64,000 bases of DNA, taken from assembly GCA_963693315.1 (NCBI GenBank), contig OY856186.1:134174428-134238427 (forward strand). The letters run 5' to 3'. The DNA is from Diogma glabrata (Eukaryota > Arthropoda > Insecta > Diptera > Cylindrotomidae). The notes beneath the pieces are model-generated. The model was not told the DNA's origin and ran no database searches. It saw only the letters and a list, made by a program, of their open reading frames with translations. The first letter of the stretch is position 1. Every line of letters begins with the position of its first letter. This document shows, one piece after another, positions 10,871 to 22,939 of the stretch. The position numbers were made by a program, and so were the translations under genes.

Positions 10871-12275
10871 GTGTTACTATTAGGCCATCCATTCTACGGG
10901 CTGGAAGATTATGAGTTGTGGGTCGAGTGCTTCGTACGGGATATCCACATGAACAGTGAAAACTGGTTTGAACAACTTAAGGAAGCCGCTCGTAGTCCAT
11001 GCGCAGCAATAACTCGGACACAAGCAGTGAGCACGACTGAAGAAAGCGACGCGATTTTAGCTGCCACCTTATTTTTGTCCCGGGAAGAGGGGGGTCTTGT
11101 ACCATCGGTGCAACAACTTATTTTGCAGGGCTTTTTAAACCGTATTAAACATTATTTAGATCGTACTAAGTGATTGGGGGATAGTAATGATATCATAGAT
11201 GACCGCAATTATGCCACTATGATCTTGAATGCAGTACTTAATAGGATTAACTCTTTGTCTCCTCCACCTTCTTATCAACAAGTGGCCAGCATACAAGCAG
11301 CGCCTGCACCAGTTTTGGTTTGGTTGAAGTGGCTGCACGGAGGGATCGGGTGACCTTTGATGATTAAAGTCAATCGTTTCCCAGTATCTTCATGGAGCCG
11401 CGGATAAACCCTAAATAAACCTTTCTTATGAGTATCAGGTGGTCACCTACCCTATACTCCGAGAAGGTTTATTTCGAACGTTTGGTACTCTTAACGACAA
11501 TAAAGCTTTATTGAGTGCACTGCTGAACAGAAGACAAAATGAAAAGCAGGGGAGATTTGATTACATCATAGAGGTCTGCATGCTTAACAGACGACTTGCT
11601 TAACTATTTTTGGAGAGGGAGATGATTGGGATTGTAAAGGAAGGCATGTCAGACAAATTAAGAAATGCTACGTTGGTGGCAAATGTAGTTACTCTAGCGG
11701 ACTTGCGGGTACTGTGTCAGAAATATGAAAGGCTACGGCCATCTTTTCCAACAACAGCAAGGACAAATGGTCATCTAGGAATACAAACTATTGAATACCG
11801 AACCAGATACATCGCAGCAAAAGCAATGGAGACCTTTCCGACAATTACGAACGAACAATCAATAATTGACCCTTGTACATTAACAGTTGTACACAATGAA
11901 CTAAGTTCCATCTTAGTTCAAATTCGGAATTCGGTTCGACGTACAATAATACGTAAAATAATTTGTTTAAAGCGCTACGAACATTTTAAACGTTGTCTGA
12001 AGTTGCAAAAGATTTTTAATAAGGCATGTGTTGCTTCTATTATTTCAAAACTAAATGATTCTAGGCCGCATGTTTACATCGATATCCTTGATAAAATTGT
12101 ATATAGACATCTGGATAGTGGAGTAACCGTTTCCCCATTTTAGGATATGTCGACGTTCCCATTTCTTTTAACGGTCTCACAAAATCTAGGGTTGGGTTCT
12201 ATGTTGTCCCAAGTCTGAAGGAGGAGGTGTACGTGGGTGCAGATTTCAAGGGAGATTTTGGTTTCACTAAATCAT
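10871..12275 (+). pseudogene. Ty3/gypsy-like Gag and protease remnant
   Basis: The first open stretch (10871-11173) encodes a Gag-like segment (GLEDYELWVECFVRDI, then WFEQLKEAARSP). A second stretch from 11610 reads EREMIGIVKEGMSDKLRNAT and VTLADLRVLCQKYERL, typical of a retrotransposon capsid C-terminus. The part from about 12060 reads PHVYIDILDKIVYRHLDSGV, a decayed retropepsin D-S/T-G active site. After a frameshift it reads SRVGFYVVPSLKEEVYVGAD, the protease C-terminal strand. Several stops and frameshifts are present. Sequence is lost abruptly at about 12275, where a Penelope-like element begins. Assignment to gypsy rather than BEL is an inference. Confidence 0.6.
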
Positions 12276-13995
12276 TTATAGATGTATGTGTTATTATAGT
12301 TTCTTGGTTCATTAATAACAACATCAAAAAATTAAGTAAAGATCCAACGAACGAATTCAATACACAAATAAAAACAATCATCAACAAATCTATCAACATA
12401 TTAAGTGATAAGAACATAAGGTATAACATAAGGTATAACAAAATGATAAAACAAACAGCACCAAATATAAGAGGATTACCAAAAATACACAAACCAGATA
12501 CACCGAAAAGACCATTAATTTATTTCACCACAGCACCAACATACAGAATAGCGAAGTACATAAACAAACTATTGAAGTATCACATAAAATTTGATAACAG
12601 TTATTCAGTAAAAAATAACACAGAATTAATCAATAGAAAAGAACCAATAATAATACCTCACAACGCAAAATTAGCATCGTTTGATATAACCAACATCTAT
12701 TCTAACATACTAATAAAAGATACAATAAATATAACAAAAAATATGTTAATAAAAAATGGTTCAAACCCAACAGATACACAAGAAATAGTAAATTTAATAA
12801 CCGAAATAACAAAACAAACTATTTCACACATAACAATGAGTATTATCAACAAACAGAAGGATTACCTATGGGAAGTCCACTATCTGGAACTTTATCCCAA
12901 ATATATCTCAATGATTTTGAAACAAAATATGTACATAATAACATAAATCCACACAAAAAAAAATTCATTTATTAGTATCGCTACGATGATGATATAATTT
13001 TATTATTCAAAGGAACGAATAGACAGCTTAATATATTACACTAATACATAAACAGCATAGAACCTTCCATTAAATTCACGTTAGAAAATGAAGAAAATAA
13101 CACAATAAATTTTTTGGATTTATTAATCAAAAATGTAGATTCGAGACACACATTCAAAATATTCCGAAAAACAGCCTACACGGATCAAACCATAAATATT
13201 AAATCACATCATCCATACCAACATAAACTAGCTGCATACAACCACATGATCAATAGATTGAACAATATACCAATGAATGCAGCAAATTACCAAGACGAAT
13301 TTAACAACATAAAATACATAACCAGTAAAAACGGATATAAAAACGAAATAATTGGCACATTAAATAGAAAACATAAAAACAAGAAAAATTTGCAAACCCT
13401 AACAACACTGAGGAATGAAGAAAACTTAGTAGGCAAAAAATACATAGGCGTAACATATAATAGAACAACATTCAAAATATTGCAAAGAACTTTAAAAAAA
13501 TATGGATATATTGCAGCTTACAAAAACAAAAATAAAATAGAAAATTACCTAAAAACTAAAAAACCCAAACCTTAGACACAGGTGTTTATAAAATTACCTG
13601 TGATGACTGCAGTAAGTTTTATATAGGCCAACGGGGCGGTCCTCCACAAAAAGATTTGTTGAACACACCAGTGAAATTAATAGGAGCGATCCAAAATCCA
13701 GATATGCCCAACATATAAAAATAGAATAACACAAACACACCAATATAAACACAAATTTAACCATATTACATAAAAAAAGAAAAGGACATCTAGATAGATT
13801 GGAAGAAATAGAAATATATAAACATAAAAACAATAACAACATTTTCAATGATAAAATCAACACAAAAACTAACAAAATATATGACATAATAATAAAAAAT
13901 AGCAGTTGAAATAGTATATAAGTAATAGTTTAAGCAAAAATTGTAATAATAATTTAAGAACTGAGGATGACGTAAGTCGAAATCGATATTCAATA
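12276..13995 (+). mobile_element. Penelope-like element
   Basis: Contains Penelope-type RT followed by a GIY-YIG endonuclease. It ends with AATTTAAGAACTGAGGATGA and a nearby GTCGAAATCG, a tail motif I associate with Penelope-like elements. It sits directly at the end of the gypsy protease remnant, implying insertion there. The 5' limit is approximate. Confidence 0.75.
12285..13910 (+). pseudogene. Penelope-like RT with GIY-YIG endonuclease
   Basis: The segment 12227-12946 reads into IRGLPKIHKPDTPKRPLIYF, the diagnostic Penelope RT motif, then AKLASFDITNIYSNILI (motif A). After a frame change near 12860 it gives EGLPMGSPLSGTLSQIYLND and, at about 12975, YRYDDDIILLF (catalytic Asp residues). 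Segment 13114-13575 continues with INFLDLLIKNVDSRHTFKIF and the linker. From 13578, VYKITCDDCSKFYIGQRGG is the GIY-YIG endonuclease start with its Cys pair, followed by a further frameshift. At least two frameshifts and several stops make it inactive. Domain order RT then GIY-YIG is as expected for Penelope elements. Confidence 0.85.
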
Positions 13996-14090
13996 AAATT
14001 AAAAATAAACAGTAAAAAGTATAATGTTTTATTTTAACGTTTATGATATAATATGGTATATTGTATCATAAAACTGGTCTTTAAAAGTAT

Positions 14091-14145
14091 TCTTTTTAGT
14101 TTCGCAATGGTTCCCACCACTGGTACCACTGCGAAACTAAAAAGA
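14091..14145. repeat. 16-bp-arm hairpin
   Basis: Arms TCTTTTTAGTTTCGCA (14091-14106) and TGCGAAACTAAAAAGA (14130-14145) are perfect complements around a 23-nt loop. It lies just past the Penelope-like element. I saw no hammerhead ribozyme core (CTGATGA plus GAAA), so it is listed only as an inverted repeat. Confidence 0.8.
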
Positions 14146-15733
14146 GTAAAAAGTATATTTTTAAATGTTGCATTTTAATTTATAGACGATCTAATTCCGA
14201 GTGATCGAACTCAAGAACAAACGTATAGTCCCGAAGTTCCAATTTGTGCCGGATGGAAAATCTTCAATATCAATCTTCCTTCCATTCGTCACATTTCCCC
14301 ATTCTTTTAATTGAATTCTTTTTCAAAATCATAAAAACCTTGTTTCAAATTTATCTAAAATTGAAAATGGAAATTGATTGACATTCTACGATCTATAAAA
14401 TTTGATGGAAGTAAAAATTTGCATTGTATTACAGTGCAAATTTATTATAGAAAACTAAGGTAAATGAACTAATTGACAACACATGAATTATTGTAAACTA
14501 ATTAATGTTTCGATATTAAGTTTCATTAACCTTGGTGTGTAAGTAAATTGAATTTTATTTGATTGTAATTTGAAAACCAATCAAATTACAGATTTTATTA
14601 TATTTTTTAATTAATTGGCAAAAATTTTCAAAGAATGCTTTTTACTAATGGAATGAAAATTTATTGGTTTGATCGGGGAGCCGAGTTCTGAATTCTGAAA
14701 TGGACAGATGTTCCGTTTGAATTCGGTATTTGTTTTGTTTTGGTGTTGGCACAAGTTGCCGGTTAACGTTTAGTGTAGTAGTACAGTTTACGGTTAGGTT
14801 TTATAAGTCGTGAAGTGAGTGGTTTAAATTTTTGTCTACCTTTTTTGTATTATAAGGCATCGAGTGAGAATTTTAAGTTTTATGTACTTTTTTGTATAAA
14901 ATTGTACTGTTTTGTGTAACTTATGGAAAACTTAGTATTGTATAATAAAAACAAAAGCAAATTTTAATATATGAGTTATAATTGAGTGTAGTATGAGTTT
15001 TAGCTAATATGCAGGTATTATAATACTTCAGAACTATTAATACTAGTAAATAGTTGGAAACAAAATAAAAAAAGAAACAAACTATAATAATAAATTATAA
15101 ACGATATAGAAAAGCTTTGCTTATGTGTACAAGATTCTTGTACACATTTTGGTACACTTTAAAAATTTGTAACACCGTACTGAAAAATATAAGGAGATAA
15201 AAAAAGTTGTGTCTGTTTTATTTAAATCGGCCATTAGAGGATCTACTTGAGGACCTTCAAAAAGGTTTGATTGCATCTCATCCATGAAGAAGCAATAGTA
15301 GGTATGAGTTTGTATATTTTAGTTTTGTAACATTAAGTTGAGAAAATTAATGTTTTGTATACTGTTTTTTTTTGTAAATGTGTAAGTTAATAATTCTTTG
15401 TAAATGTGTAAGTTAATAGAGGTTCGACAAGCCTCTGGGTTCCCTTCCCATTTCCCCCTACGTGTACCTGCCCATTTAAAATGAATTGCGTTCCCACTTT
15501 TGTTTTTTTAACCGTCGTGATCCTTTGTTATTATTTTAAGTATGGCAGTCCCATACATCGAGATGCGTGTAGCCAAACCCCACCCCAGTCCGAGCAAAAG
15601 TCGTGGAATGACTGCCTGTGGCTACACAAAAATTCCGATATTTGTTATATTTCTGGCTTGTTATTTCCAGATATTCAGTTGGGTGAAAGACTTAGCTGTA
15701 GACGTTTCAATGTGCTATTTTAATTAAAACTTC
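14146..15733. other. Intergenic, no gene recognised
   Basis: AT-rich. It contains a terminus (about 14146-14180) shared with the inverted repeat at 18028-18186, a small palindrome GTGTACAAGATTCTTGTACA at about 15125, and two direct copies of TTTGTAAATGTGTAAGTTAA at 15372 and 15398. Frames at 15481-15727 have no recognisable domain, although the segment is more GC-rich and could be decayed gypsy pol. Confidence 0.4.
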
Positions 15734-16130
15734 ATGGACAATCTATTTTCTTCCGATGTTCGGAGGCTATGTCAATCACCCAGCATTTTTAATCCCAGCC
15801 TGCCGGTTATAAATTGCCAAGCACTTTATCACGCGGATCAGTTAGCGAGCTTCAGATCCAACGTGCAACAACATTTAGTAGCTGCATTAAAAAGGTCCCA
15901 ACAACAATATACTGTGCGAACGCGAACTCGACCACGAACTTATCGGCCTCAACAGCGCGTCTGGGTACAGTAACATCGCTTAGGTGGTGCTGCTAATAAA
16001 CGTTTGGCCAAGATAGCCTCACAGATTTTACCAGCCATAATAAAATGCATGGTTGGTAAGAACCTGTAAAAATGTACGAATTTGGATGGAAAGCCATAGG
16101 GACTTACCATTCTAAGGACATCAGATTATG
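15734..16130 (+). pseudogene. Gypsy integrase C-terminal remnant
   Basis: The frame at 15734-15973 reads DQLASFRSNVQQHLVAALKR, then Q-rich sequence and TYRPQQRVWVQ. After a stop it continues with a Gly-Gly-Ala-Ala-Asn-Lys stretch (about 15985). Retroelement integrases end with a helix carrying the family's xxxQxxY region, then GxxVWVR, then a Ser/Ala-rich turn, and this order is seen here. It may be the downstream part of the same gypsy copy whose Gag lies at 10871, with pol lost. RT and the DDE core are absent. Confidence 0.45.
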
Positions 16131-16688
16131 ACATTTAATTAGTCCCCCAATACCTTTAAATCTCTGTTAACTTTTTTGTATTAGTCGTAGTATAGGTCCC
16201 TGTTAATTTATTTTGTAAACGTTTTCTTATTTTTTTGTATTCATTTATTATTTATTATTATTTTTTTCCCATTCTTTGTTTTTTTGATTACTCTGATTTA
16301 AGGTTTCTCATTTACCGGCAATTATTGAATCCTGGGAAATGAAAATATTCGAAGATATACCCGGGATTCCCGGGAAACCCGGGTTTTAATATATAAGAAT
16401 TAAAAAATTTCTTAATTCAAAAAAACAATTAAAATATTAATTTCCTTTTTTTCATTAAAACAAAAACCTTACTTATATAGAACAATAGTTATTTATTTAT
16501 CTAGAACAAAAAGTGAAACTTTAAAGTACGAGCTAGTTAGTTGTTTACGACCGAGGCGTTTAGCCGAGGCTGAAATTACTAGTGAGTACCTTTAAAAACA
16601 CTTTTCGTTTGAGATAAATAGAAAATTTTATTTCATACTGGAAATTTATTAGAATAAAAAGAAATGAGTTTTAAATTTTGCTCACAAA

Positions 16689-16752
16689 GTTGAACTTTAT
16701 CGTCCTAGGACTTTATAAAATTTTATAAAGTTCCAGGACCTTAAAGTTCAAC
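16689..16752. repeat. 64-bp palindrome
   Basis: Near-perfect inverted repeat centred on TATAAAATTTTATA, with outer arms GTTGAACTTTA. It is followed after one base by a second, larger palindrome built from the same sequence. Confidence 0.9.
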
Positions 16753-16753
16753 G

Positions 16754-16847
16754 TTTATGGTACAAAAAGTTGAACTTTAACGTCCTAGGACTTTATAAAA
16801 TTTTATAAAGTCCTAGCACTTTAAAGTTCAACTTTTTGTACCATAAA
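16754..16847. repeat. 94-bp palindrome
   Basis: Inverted repeat with arms starting TTTATGGTACAAAAAGTTGA and the same TATAAAATTTTATA centre as the preceding palindrome. Both sit inside a wider inverted repeat (about 16580-16650 against 16865-16930, sharing TATTTCATACTG-like sequence), which suggests a palindromic MITE with an internally duplicated core. Confidence 0.9.
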
Positions 16848-17394
16848 TAATCCGAAAAATGTCGTTTTAGATATCAGTATGAAATAAAAAAATTTATTTC
16901 TCCGAAGATTTCTTCAAATGAGTTCTGAGTCAAACGAGAGCACTAACTGAATTGTCGTTGTGTCGTTTTGTTGGTGACAAAAAGGCCAGCAGTCAAAAAT
17001 ACTATTTTACTTTCCACAGAGATTAAAATGCAAAGGAGAACATCTTCAATCTTTTTGGTTATTATCAGTTACCTTTTAATAAAATAAAGTCTTACATTCT
17101 GTATGTACGGTATTTCGTTTTTTTGGTGTTTATATTTATAGCACTTACAAGCGTTCTACATTCGTTTTACAACATTTACTGGCATTTCTGATTCTATATT
17201 GCTTTCCGTATCGAAAATTAATACGTTATCTTTATTTTCAAGCTAAGCGGTGTCTTCAAATGATATTGACTGGAAATAGGCAGTGTAACATTTCTTTAAA
17301 TAATTTAACCGTTTCAAATTTCCTCGACATTTTAAAAAATTATCACCTTGTATAGAACACAATACATTTTAATTATTTTGGTTACCAATGAAAT

Positions 17395-17760
17395 TTAAAT
17401 TTTTGGTCTTCGAGCTATCATGCGCAGTTTAAAATTTTGTAGTAATTCTCGAGATATTGAATTATCTAACACATTTAACCTTTGTATTACAAACGACAGA
17501 ATCTCCTCAGTTTTTATTGAATCCATATCACGTCGACATAATGTTTCGGACGCTAATTTTATTGGACCCAAAGAAGCAATAAATGCTTTTAATATTTGAA
17601 ACAAATGATCATCGTTTTCAAGTAGACGTGTAGCATTAATTTCGCATAGACTTTTTAAATTGGCATTAATAATTTGCTGAAATCTTTACAACATATCTAA
17701 CAAGCTATTCCACATGGTCGTGCACTCTATTAATTTAATACCATCATTCTAGATTATCAT
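17395..17760 (-). pseudogene. hAT transposase fragment
   Basis: Minus-strand translation gives WNSLLDMLQRF upstream, then QILKAFIASLGPIKLASETL, CRRDMDSIKTEEILSFVIQR and NFKLRMIARRPKI. This is the same region as LCRQDASFLTADAIF in the hAT remnant at 1480, so both derive from related hAT transposases. It has stops on both sides of the 69-codon open frame and lacks both the catalytic core and the hATC domain. Confidence 0.65.
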
Positions 17761-18027
17761 TTTGCTAAAGAATTGTGTTGCGGCACTAACTATTTCTTAA
17801 AAAATTATGATATCCTATACAAATCTGTTTTATTGTGTCCTGGATTTGAGGTTTTAGTTCGTTAAATTTAAGCTTACACAGTTTTGTATCTGGTTCATAT
17901 GACATGCCTTAATGAAATGTCTCATCATCATATTCTATATACCTTTAATGTCGCTATCATCACCTAATATATGTGTTGTTATGGTTTTCCATATTATTCA
18001 CTATTTGTGTGCTCTTGTCACTTTTGA

Positions 18028-18186
18028 ATTAAAATGCAATATTTAAAAATATACTTTTTTTTTAATATGTTGATTTTTTATTTCATTAATAATAATATAA
18101 ACTGCCTTATAGTAACAATTTTGAATTCAAAAATTAAAAATAATCATATTAAAAAAAAAGTATATTTTTAAATATTGCATTTTAAT
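18028..18186. repeat. Inverted repeat, about 42-bp arms
   Basis: ATTAAAATGCAATATTTAAA at 18028 and its complement ending at 18186 flank about 75 bp. The same terminal sequence occurs once at about 14146-14180, so this is probably a dispersed small MITE family. Confidence 0.75.
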
Positions 18187-18369
18187 ATCACCTAGTAATT
18201 AGTCTACTTGGTACTTCTGATTTTTTCCCAATAAAAATTCTGTTTAAGCAAAACCAAAAAGTGTATCCTAAACAGTCTGATGAATTTCATGTATGTAGCT
18301 AGCTTCCTGGGGCTAACTTCCTAGATATAACCATAACATCTGTTCCATTAGTTATCATTGCAATAATAT

Positions 18370-19039
18370 ACCAACGTTGTGCTGCAGCTTTGGGTGCTGT
18401 TGTCATGCTGAGACCCGGTGTGTCTCAACTGGGGAATTTTTTCAACGAGACATGGCAGGTTAAACGATACCTTAATTCAGCTGGTCAACAAACCTTTCGC
18501 TTCTACGGTCAGGGATATGGACGCAGGTGAAATTTAACAACGTAAATAATATAATTTTTTTTTACAACATCTAAAATTTTCAATTTCTTTCATCATTGTT
18601 ATTCAACATCATACAATATACTGATCATGTGGTTATCTTGTGGGAGGGATTTGTCTCATCAATTCGTAGGCCTTATGGTACTTACATGTTGTTACGTTGA
18701 TTGACTTTCATTTAGTGTTGCTTGGTTATTTTAAAACTAAATTTATTCAATCTGTTTCTGTTATGCACCAACATGTAGCGTTTGGATGAACTGCAATCAT
18801 ATACAAGAATATTAGGGTACTTAGAAATTCTGGGCAAAAAGGGTTTGGCAAAAAAGATTGATGCCTGGTGGTCATATCTGACAGACAAGGATCAACCTCC
18901 AGCGCAAAGCACTTTTCCATCTGTTATGCCGCAACGCAAATTCGAGCAATACGTACGTAACCATTTGGGCCATTTTATTGAATTATTTTTATTATATTTT
19001 CTGATTAATGTATGTAAACATTCAGGTAGATCATTTTAA
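18370..19039 (+). pseudogene. Unrecognised coding-like fragments
   Basis: Two moderately GC-rich open stretches lie in an AT-rich surround. The first (about 18380-18528) reads AAALGAVVMLRPGVSQLGNF and then NETWQVKRYLNSAGQQTFRF before a stop. The second (18779-18960) reads RLDELQSYTRILGYLEILGK, KIDAWWSYLTDKDQPPAQST and FPSVMPQRKFEQYV. The gap between them could be an intron (AG|GTGAAA at 18526, TAG|CGT at 18779), but the reading phases do not match. I do not recognise the family. Host gene remnant and unlisted mobile-element protein are both possible. Confidence 0.35.
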
Positions 19040-19610
19040 TTTATAGAGAAATGATCTCTTTCTTTTTTGAAATGTTTCATTGTGTTGAAATAAAGAAATC
19101 CAGCATCGCTTCATGTACATTGGCAACAACAATTGAAGATGGTAATGAATCTTTTTCACAGGTTGGCTTATACTTGTTTCAATCGTAACATTGATGCAAC
19201 AAATGCAAAATTTTTGTGTAGAGGTCTCCTGTATTTTTGATCGATATAATAATATTGATTGTTTTAAGAGAATGAGAAACCACAGAACAAATGCGTATGT
19301 ATTCTTTTTCTCTCGTTTATTTTTAAATTAAAATATAAATACCGTTAATTTTTCATATATTTTTTGAATCGTAATTTGAATCTGTTTTGATAAAGTGAAA
19401 ATTAATTGTCTGATCGGTCGTAATTGGAATTTGTTTTGATAAAATTATATTAATTTTGTTTCCCTTGTGATTTTCAAAACAAAAATTAAATAGTGTTATA
19501 ACTAATTCTAACAATTAACTAAAATAATAAAAATTATTTTTAGTGCACTCAATTGTGTGATTAACATGTTCACGTTATAAAAAAAAATTGTGAAACCAAA
19601 ATAGATTTGG

Positions 19611-19649
19611 CCGGCAAAACAAGGTTATAATATAACCTTGTTTTGCCGG
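19611..19649. repeat. Perfect 39-bp palindrome
   Basis: Arms CCGGCAAAACAAGGTTATA and its exact complement around a single A. It lies in AT-rich sequence with no gene on either side. Confidence 0.95.
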
Positions 19650-19689
19650 GCTTAACATTTTTTATTTTATTATTTTGTTTTTCCTCAAA

Positions 19690-19775
19690 TTACCCCGTTT
19701 TAATTGAATATAATTTTTATTATCTAATCTATATATTTCGGGCTAGACCCATCTTCAGGATTGCTAATAATAATA
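19690..19775 (-). repeat. Possible Penelope-like 3' tail
   Basis: The minus strand reads ATCCTGAAGATGGGTCTAGC followed by CCGAAATATA. This resembles the CTGAGGATGA...GTCGAAATCG tail of the Penelope-like element at 13960. There is no coding remnant next to it. Confidence 0.3.
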
Positions 19776-20972
19776 ATAAAAAATTATATCACAATCAGAA
19801 AAAATAGATTTTTGATATAAATTATATAAACAAAAATTAATATACAATTTAACATGAGTTACTATGTTATAATTAACTTAAAAAATAGTCATCAAGTGAA
19901 AAGCTTAAAGTTACTTTAAATTTTAAAACAATCGGATTAAATTAAAATAATTATTCGAAAAATCTTTCTTATCACTTTTAAAATTATAAATTGTTTCCTC
20001 ATTTTTTAATTTTTAAGTGCATAATTCATGCATTTTAAAAGCATATAATTATGCATATTTTGGCCATTTTTAGTGCACAAACCTCTGCTTCTTAGTCATT
20101 ACTTATAAACAAATAAATTATTTTAAGTTTTTTACAAATAAAGATAACAAAGTTGTATTGTAATGTAACTGCAGGTACATATTTTGGTTTCAGGTTTATT
20201 GAAAGATAGGTTTTAAGAGATTTTTTTGTAGATATTTGTTGTAAAGATATGTGTAGGGAGACGGCGTTTTTGGTCGTTGATTACCTTGAAAGTTATATGT
20301 ATATCCAATCGAACTCAAGTTTAGGAATATAGAACTACAGAATAGTATAGAACTTGCTTACCCAGATTATTTAATGCGGTCTAAACAAAAGAAATTTGTG
20401 TCATTTGTTTGATAGTCATATTAATGTGTAGTTGTTAAAAAATATTTTTCTACCGGATCAATAAAGGTAATATAAAAGCAAATTTATGTTTCTTAAAAAA
20501 ATTATTGCAGAACCTGAAACATCACATTTTACATATAAATTCAGAAATTTACGATTTCCAAGTGCAATGTGCAGGGAATAAACCTAAATTTAGCCCAATC
20601 GAGAGGTTTAGAGATCTTATTGAAATATCTTTATTAATTTATAATTTTAATATTGTATATTGAGTGGCTTAATAGTTGGTAATCAGTTTTTGAATAAGAG
20701 TATTTGTGTTAGATTTCCACTTAAATCAAATTGTTTTTAATAAGCAACCATATGTCAATATTCCTGATAAAACTGAAAAAAGGAAAATGGCATCATAGGC
20801 TGATTAGTCATATAAATTTAAGTGTTCAAACAAAACTTGAACACAAAAACACATTGAAAAAATTTATGACGTAAACGCCCCATTATATGTTAATGGGTGC
20901 ATTTAAAGAAAATGCTTTAAATTTTTTAATATTGAGGAAAAAGTAAATATTTTAATATCCACGAACTAAACC
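19776..20972. other. Intergenic, no feature recognised
   Basis: AT-rich sequence with only short simple repeats, e.g. TAATAATAATAATAA at 19768. No open frame has a recognisable domain. Confidence 0.4.
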
Positions 20973-22700
20973 ATGTACATTAGGGTGTTCCCTAATTTTC
21001 AATTTCAAAATATTTTTGGTCTCACCCCCTTAATCGGTGTATATACATATAAAAATGAACTACAAGAAATTTTAGGTCAATCAAATAAAGTTAACCCGTG
21101 CCGACTTGAAGTTGAACTTTGGCTTAAGAGTCATTCTATATGAAATCATAAAAATAAGAAAAATTGTTGCTGCACTGTTTTAGATGTTACTCAAATTTTG
21201 TGCAAATATTCTTTAGGGTTCAAAAAATCAAAATCCACAAGGATTTAATTTTCGCACGCGCCACTTCCGGTCCACACAAAATAAAGCACTTGAAAAGTCT
21301 TATTTTTGTGTTTTGCGGTTTTAGCTGTAAAACTTTTTCTAATAAAGATATTGATTCGATCAAAGTGGCATTATAAAGCTGAAAGATGGTAGTTTTTAAG
21401 CAATAATAAAAATTGACATAATTCATACATTTGAAAAATGAAAGAGTATTGAAAATACGTGTATTTTATTGATTTCTTGTGATTTTCAATTGACACCAGC
21501 GTTTGCTCTGTTGAATATAAATATCTAAATATTCTCAAATATCAAAGTGCACATATTGTTATAGTATAAAAAATTAAAATAAACTCGTTCAGTCAACTCG
21601 TAATGCAAAAACTCTTCACTTGAAATTTTGAAATTTCAGCAATTTGCATATTTCAGGCTACAATTTGGATGTGTTCGGTAAAAGACAAAAATTTGAAATT
21701 AGCAGGATATTTAGTTCTCATCTTTAACTTTAAAAAACTTTAAGGCTTGTTTTGTTATTTCCTCTTGTCGCGGGTGCACATGCGTTTAGCCTTCGCGTGA
21801 ACGGATATTTTTAGCGACTTATATGAACAATATATACCCCGGTAGATATTTACATAAATAAATAATACTCGATTATTTATTTATGTAAATTGAAATATAT
21901 AAATTTCCAACTTACATATTTCGATTATTCAATAATTTTTCTCCCTATGTGCAAAAATATACATAAATCACATGAAATTTATGGGATCTATTAACAAAAC
22001 ATTGACACCATTACCAAAACTACGTGAAAAAGCCTCAAAAGTTTAACCGCGCATAACTCCGATTCAGAGTACTCAAAAAATAAAAGCAGAAATCACTTTT
22101 TTTCTTTCGTCAATACCAACAATATATCAAAATTTCAGATTTTTTAAAAATAGTCGATTTTTTTTCGATGTACGTTTTCAAAATAATAGCTCCATTATAT
22201 AGCCAATTGTTTCTTACAGCTTACTTACAGCTTACAGTTTCTTACCTTTTTATTTTTGTTTAAAAAACTTCCATCTTCCAGATTTATAATGCCACATTGA
22301 TCGAATCAATATCTTTATTAGAAAAAGTTTTACAACTTAAACCGCAAACACACAAAAATAAGACTTTTCAAGTGCTTTATTTTGTGTGGACCGGAAGTGG
22401 CGCGTGCGAAAATTAAATCCTTGTGGATTTTGATTTTTTGAGCCCAAAAGAACATTTCCACAAAGTTTGAGTAACATCTAAAACAGTGCAGCAACAATTT
22501 TTCTTTTTTCCGATGATTTCATATAGAATGACTCTTAAGCCAAAGTTCAACTTCAAGTCGGCACGGGTTAACTTTATTTGATTGACCTAAAATTTCTTAC
22601 AGTTCATTTTTATATGTAAACACACCGATTTATCGGGTGAGACCAGAAATATATCGTTATTTTTTTTTCTCATATGACTAAGGAACACCATAATGTACAT
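20973..22700. mobile_element. Element with long inverted arms (about 430 bp)
   Basis: The left arm 20973-21400 is the inverted copy of 22262-22700. Both outer ends read ATGTACATTA(G/T)GGTGTTCC. The arms share GACCGGAAGTGGCGCGTGCG (orientation as on the right arm) and GCCGACTTGAAGTTGAACTT (as on the left). The arm-to-arm differences are scattered, so the element is not very young. The centre contains a fragment of another inverted-repeat family (21880-22200) and a palindrome TTACATAAATAAATAATACT (about 21850). It has no transposase, so I class it as a foldback or long-TIR non-autonomous element. Confidence 0.75.
21880..22200 (+). repeat. Family X fragment (nested)
   Basis: Contains AACCGCGCATAACTCCGATT, TTCGTCAATACCAACA and the terminus CAAAATAATAGC. 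It is shared with the arms of the element at 24189-27056 and the fragments at 49613 and 50036. Confidence 0.7.
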
Positions 22701-22939
22701 ACTGCGTACAATTAATAAATTCGATAGATTTTACCGCTGGTACTTGGCAAAACATGATGAATAATTGTAAATAAAATTTCTTGTTGTACTTCGCAATTGA
22801 GTTTTTATTATTGAAGTGAAAACTTCTTTTGGCGCACCACACACAGATTTTTCCGCAGGTAGTAAATTAAACTGATCTGTCAGCATTTCTATCATTTATC
22901 AATTTATCAATCTATCATTTCTTAACGTTTCAAATTGCG

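Larger units (their letters stand above)
16298..17990 (-). mobile_element. hAT-like element, decayed
   Basis: One end carries nested CCCGGG-rich repeats (CCCGGGATTCCCGGGAAACC at 16360-16379), typical of some hAT subterminal regions. Transposase sequence lies on the minus strand at 17395-17760. A palindromic unit (16500-16960) sits inside it. No target-site duplication was found, so the limits are rough. Confidence 0.45.

Noticed and set aside
14091..14145. Hammerhead ribozyme of the Penelope-like element
   Set aside because: The GAAAC motif is present in the hairpin arm, but no CTGATGA core is nearby.
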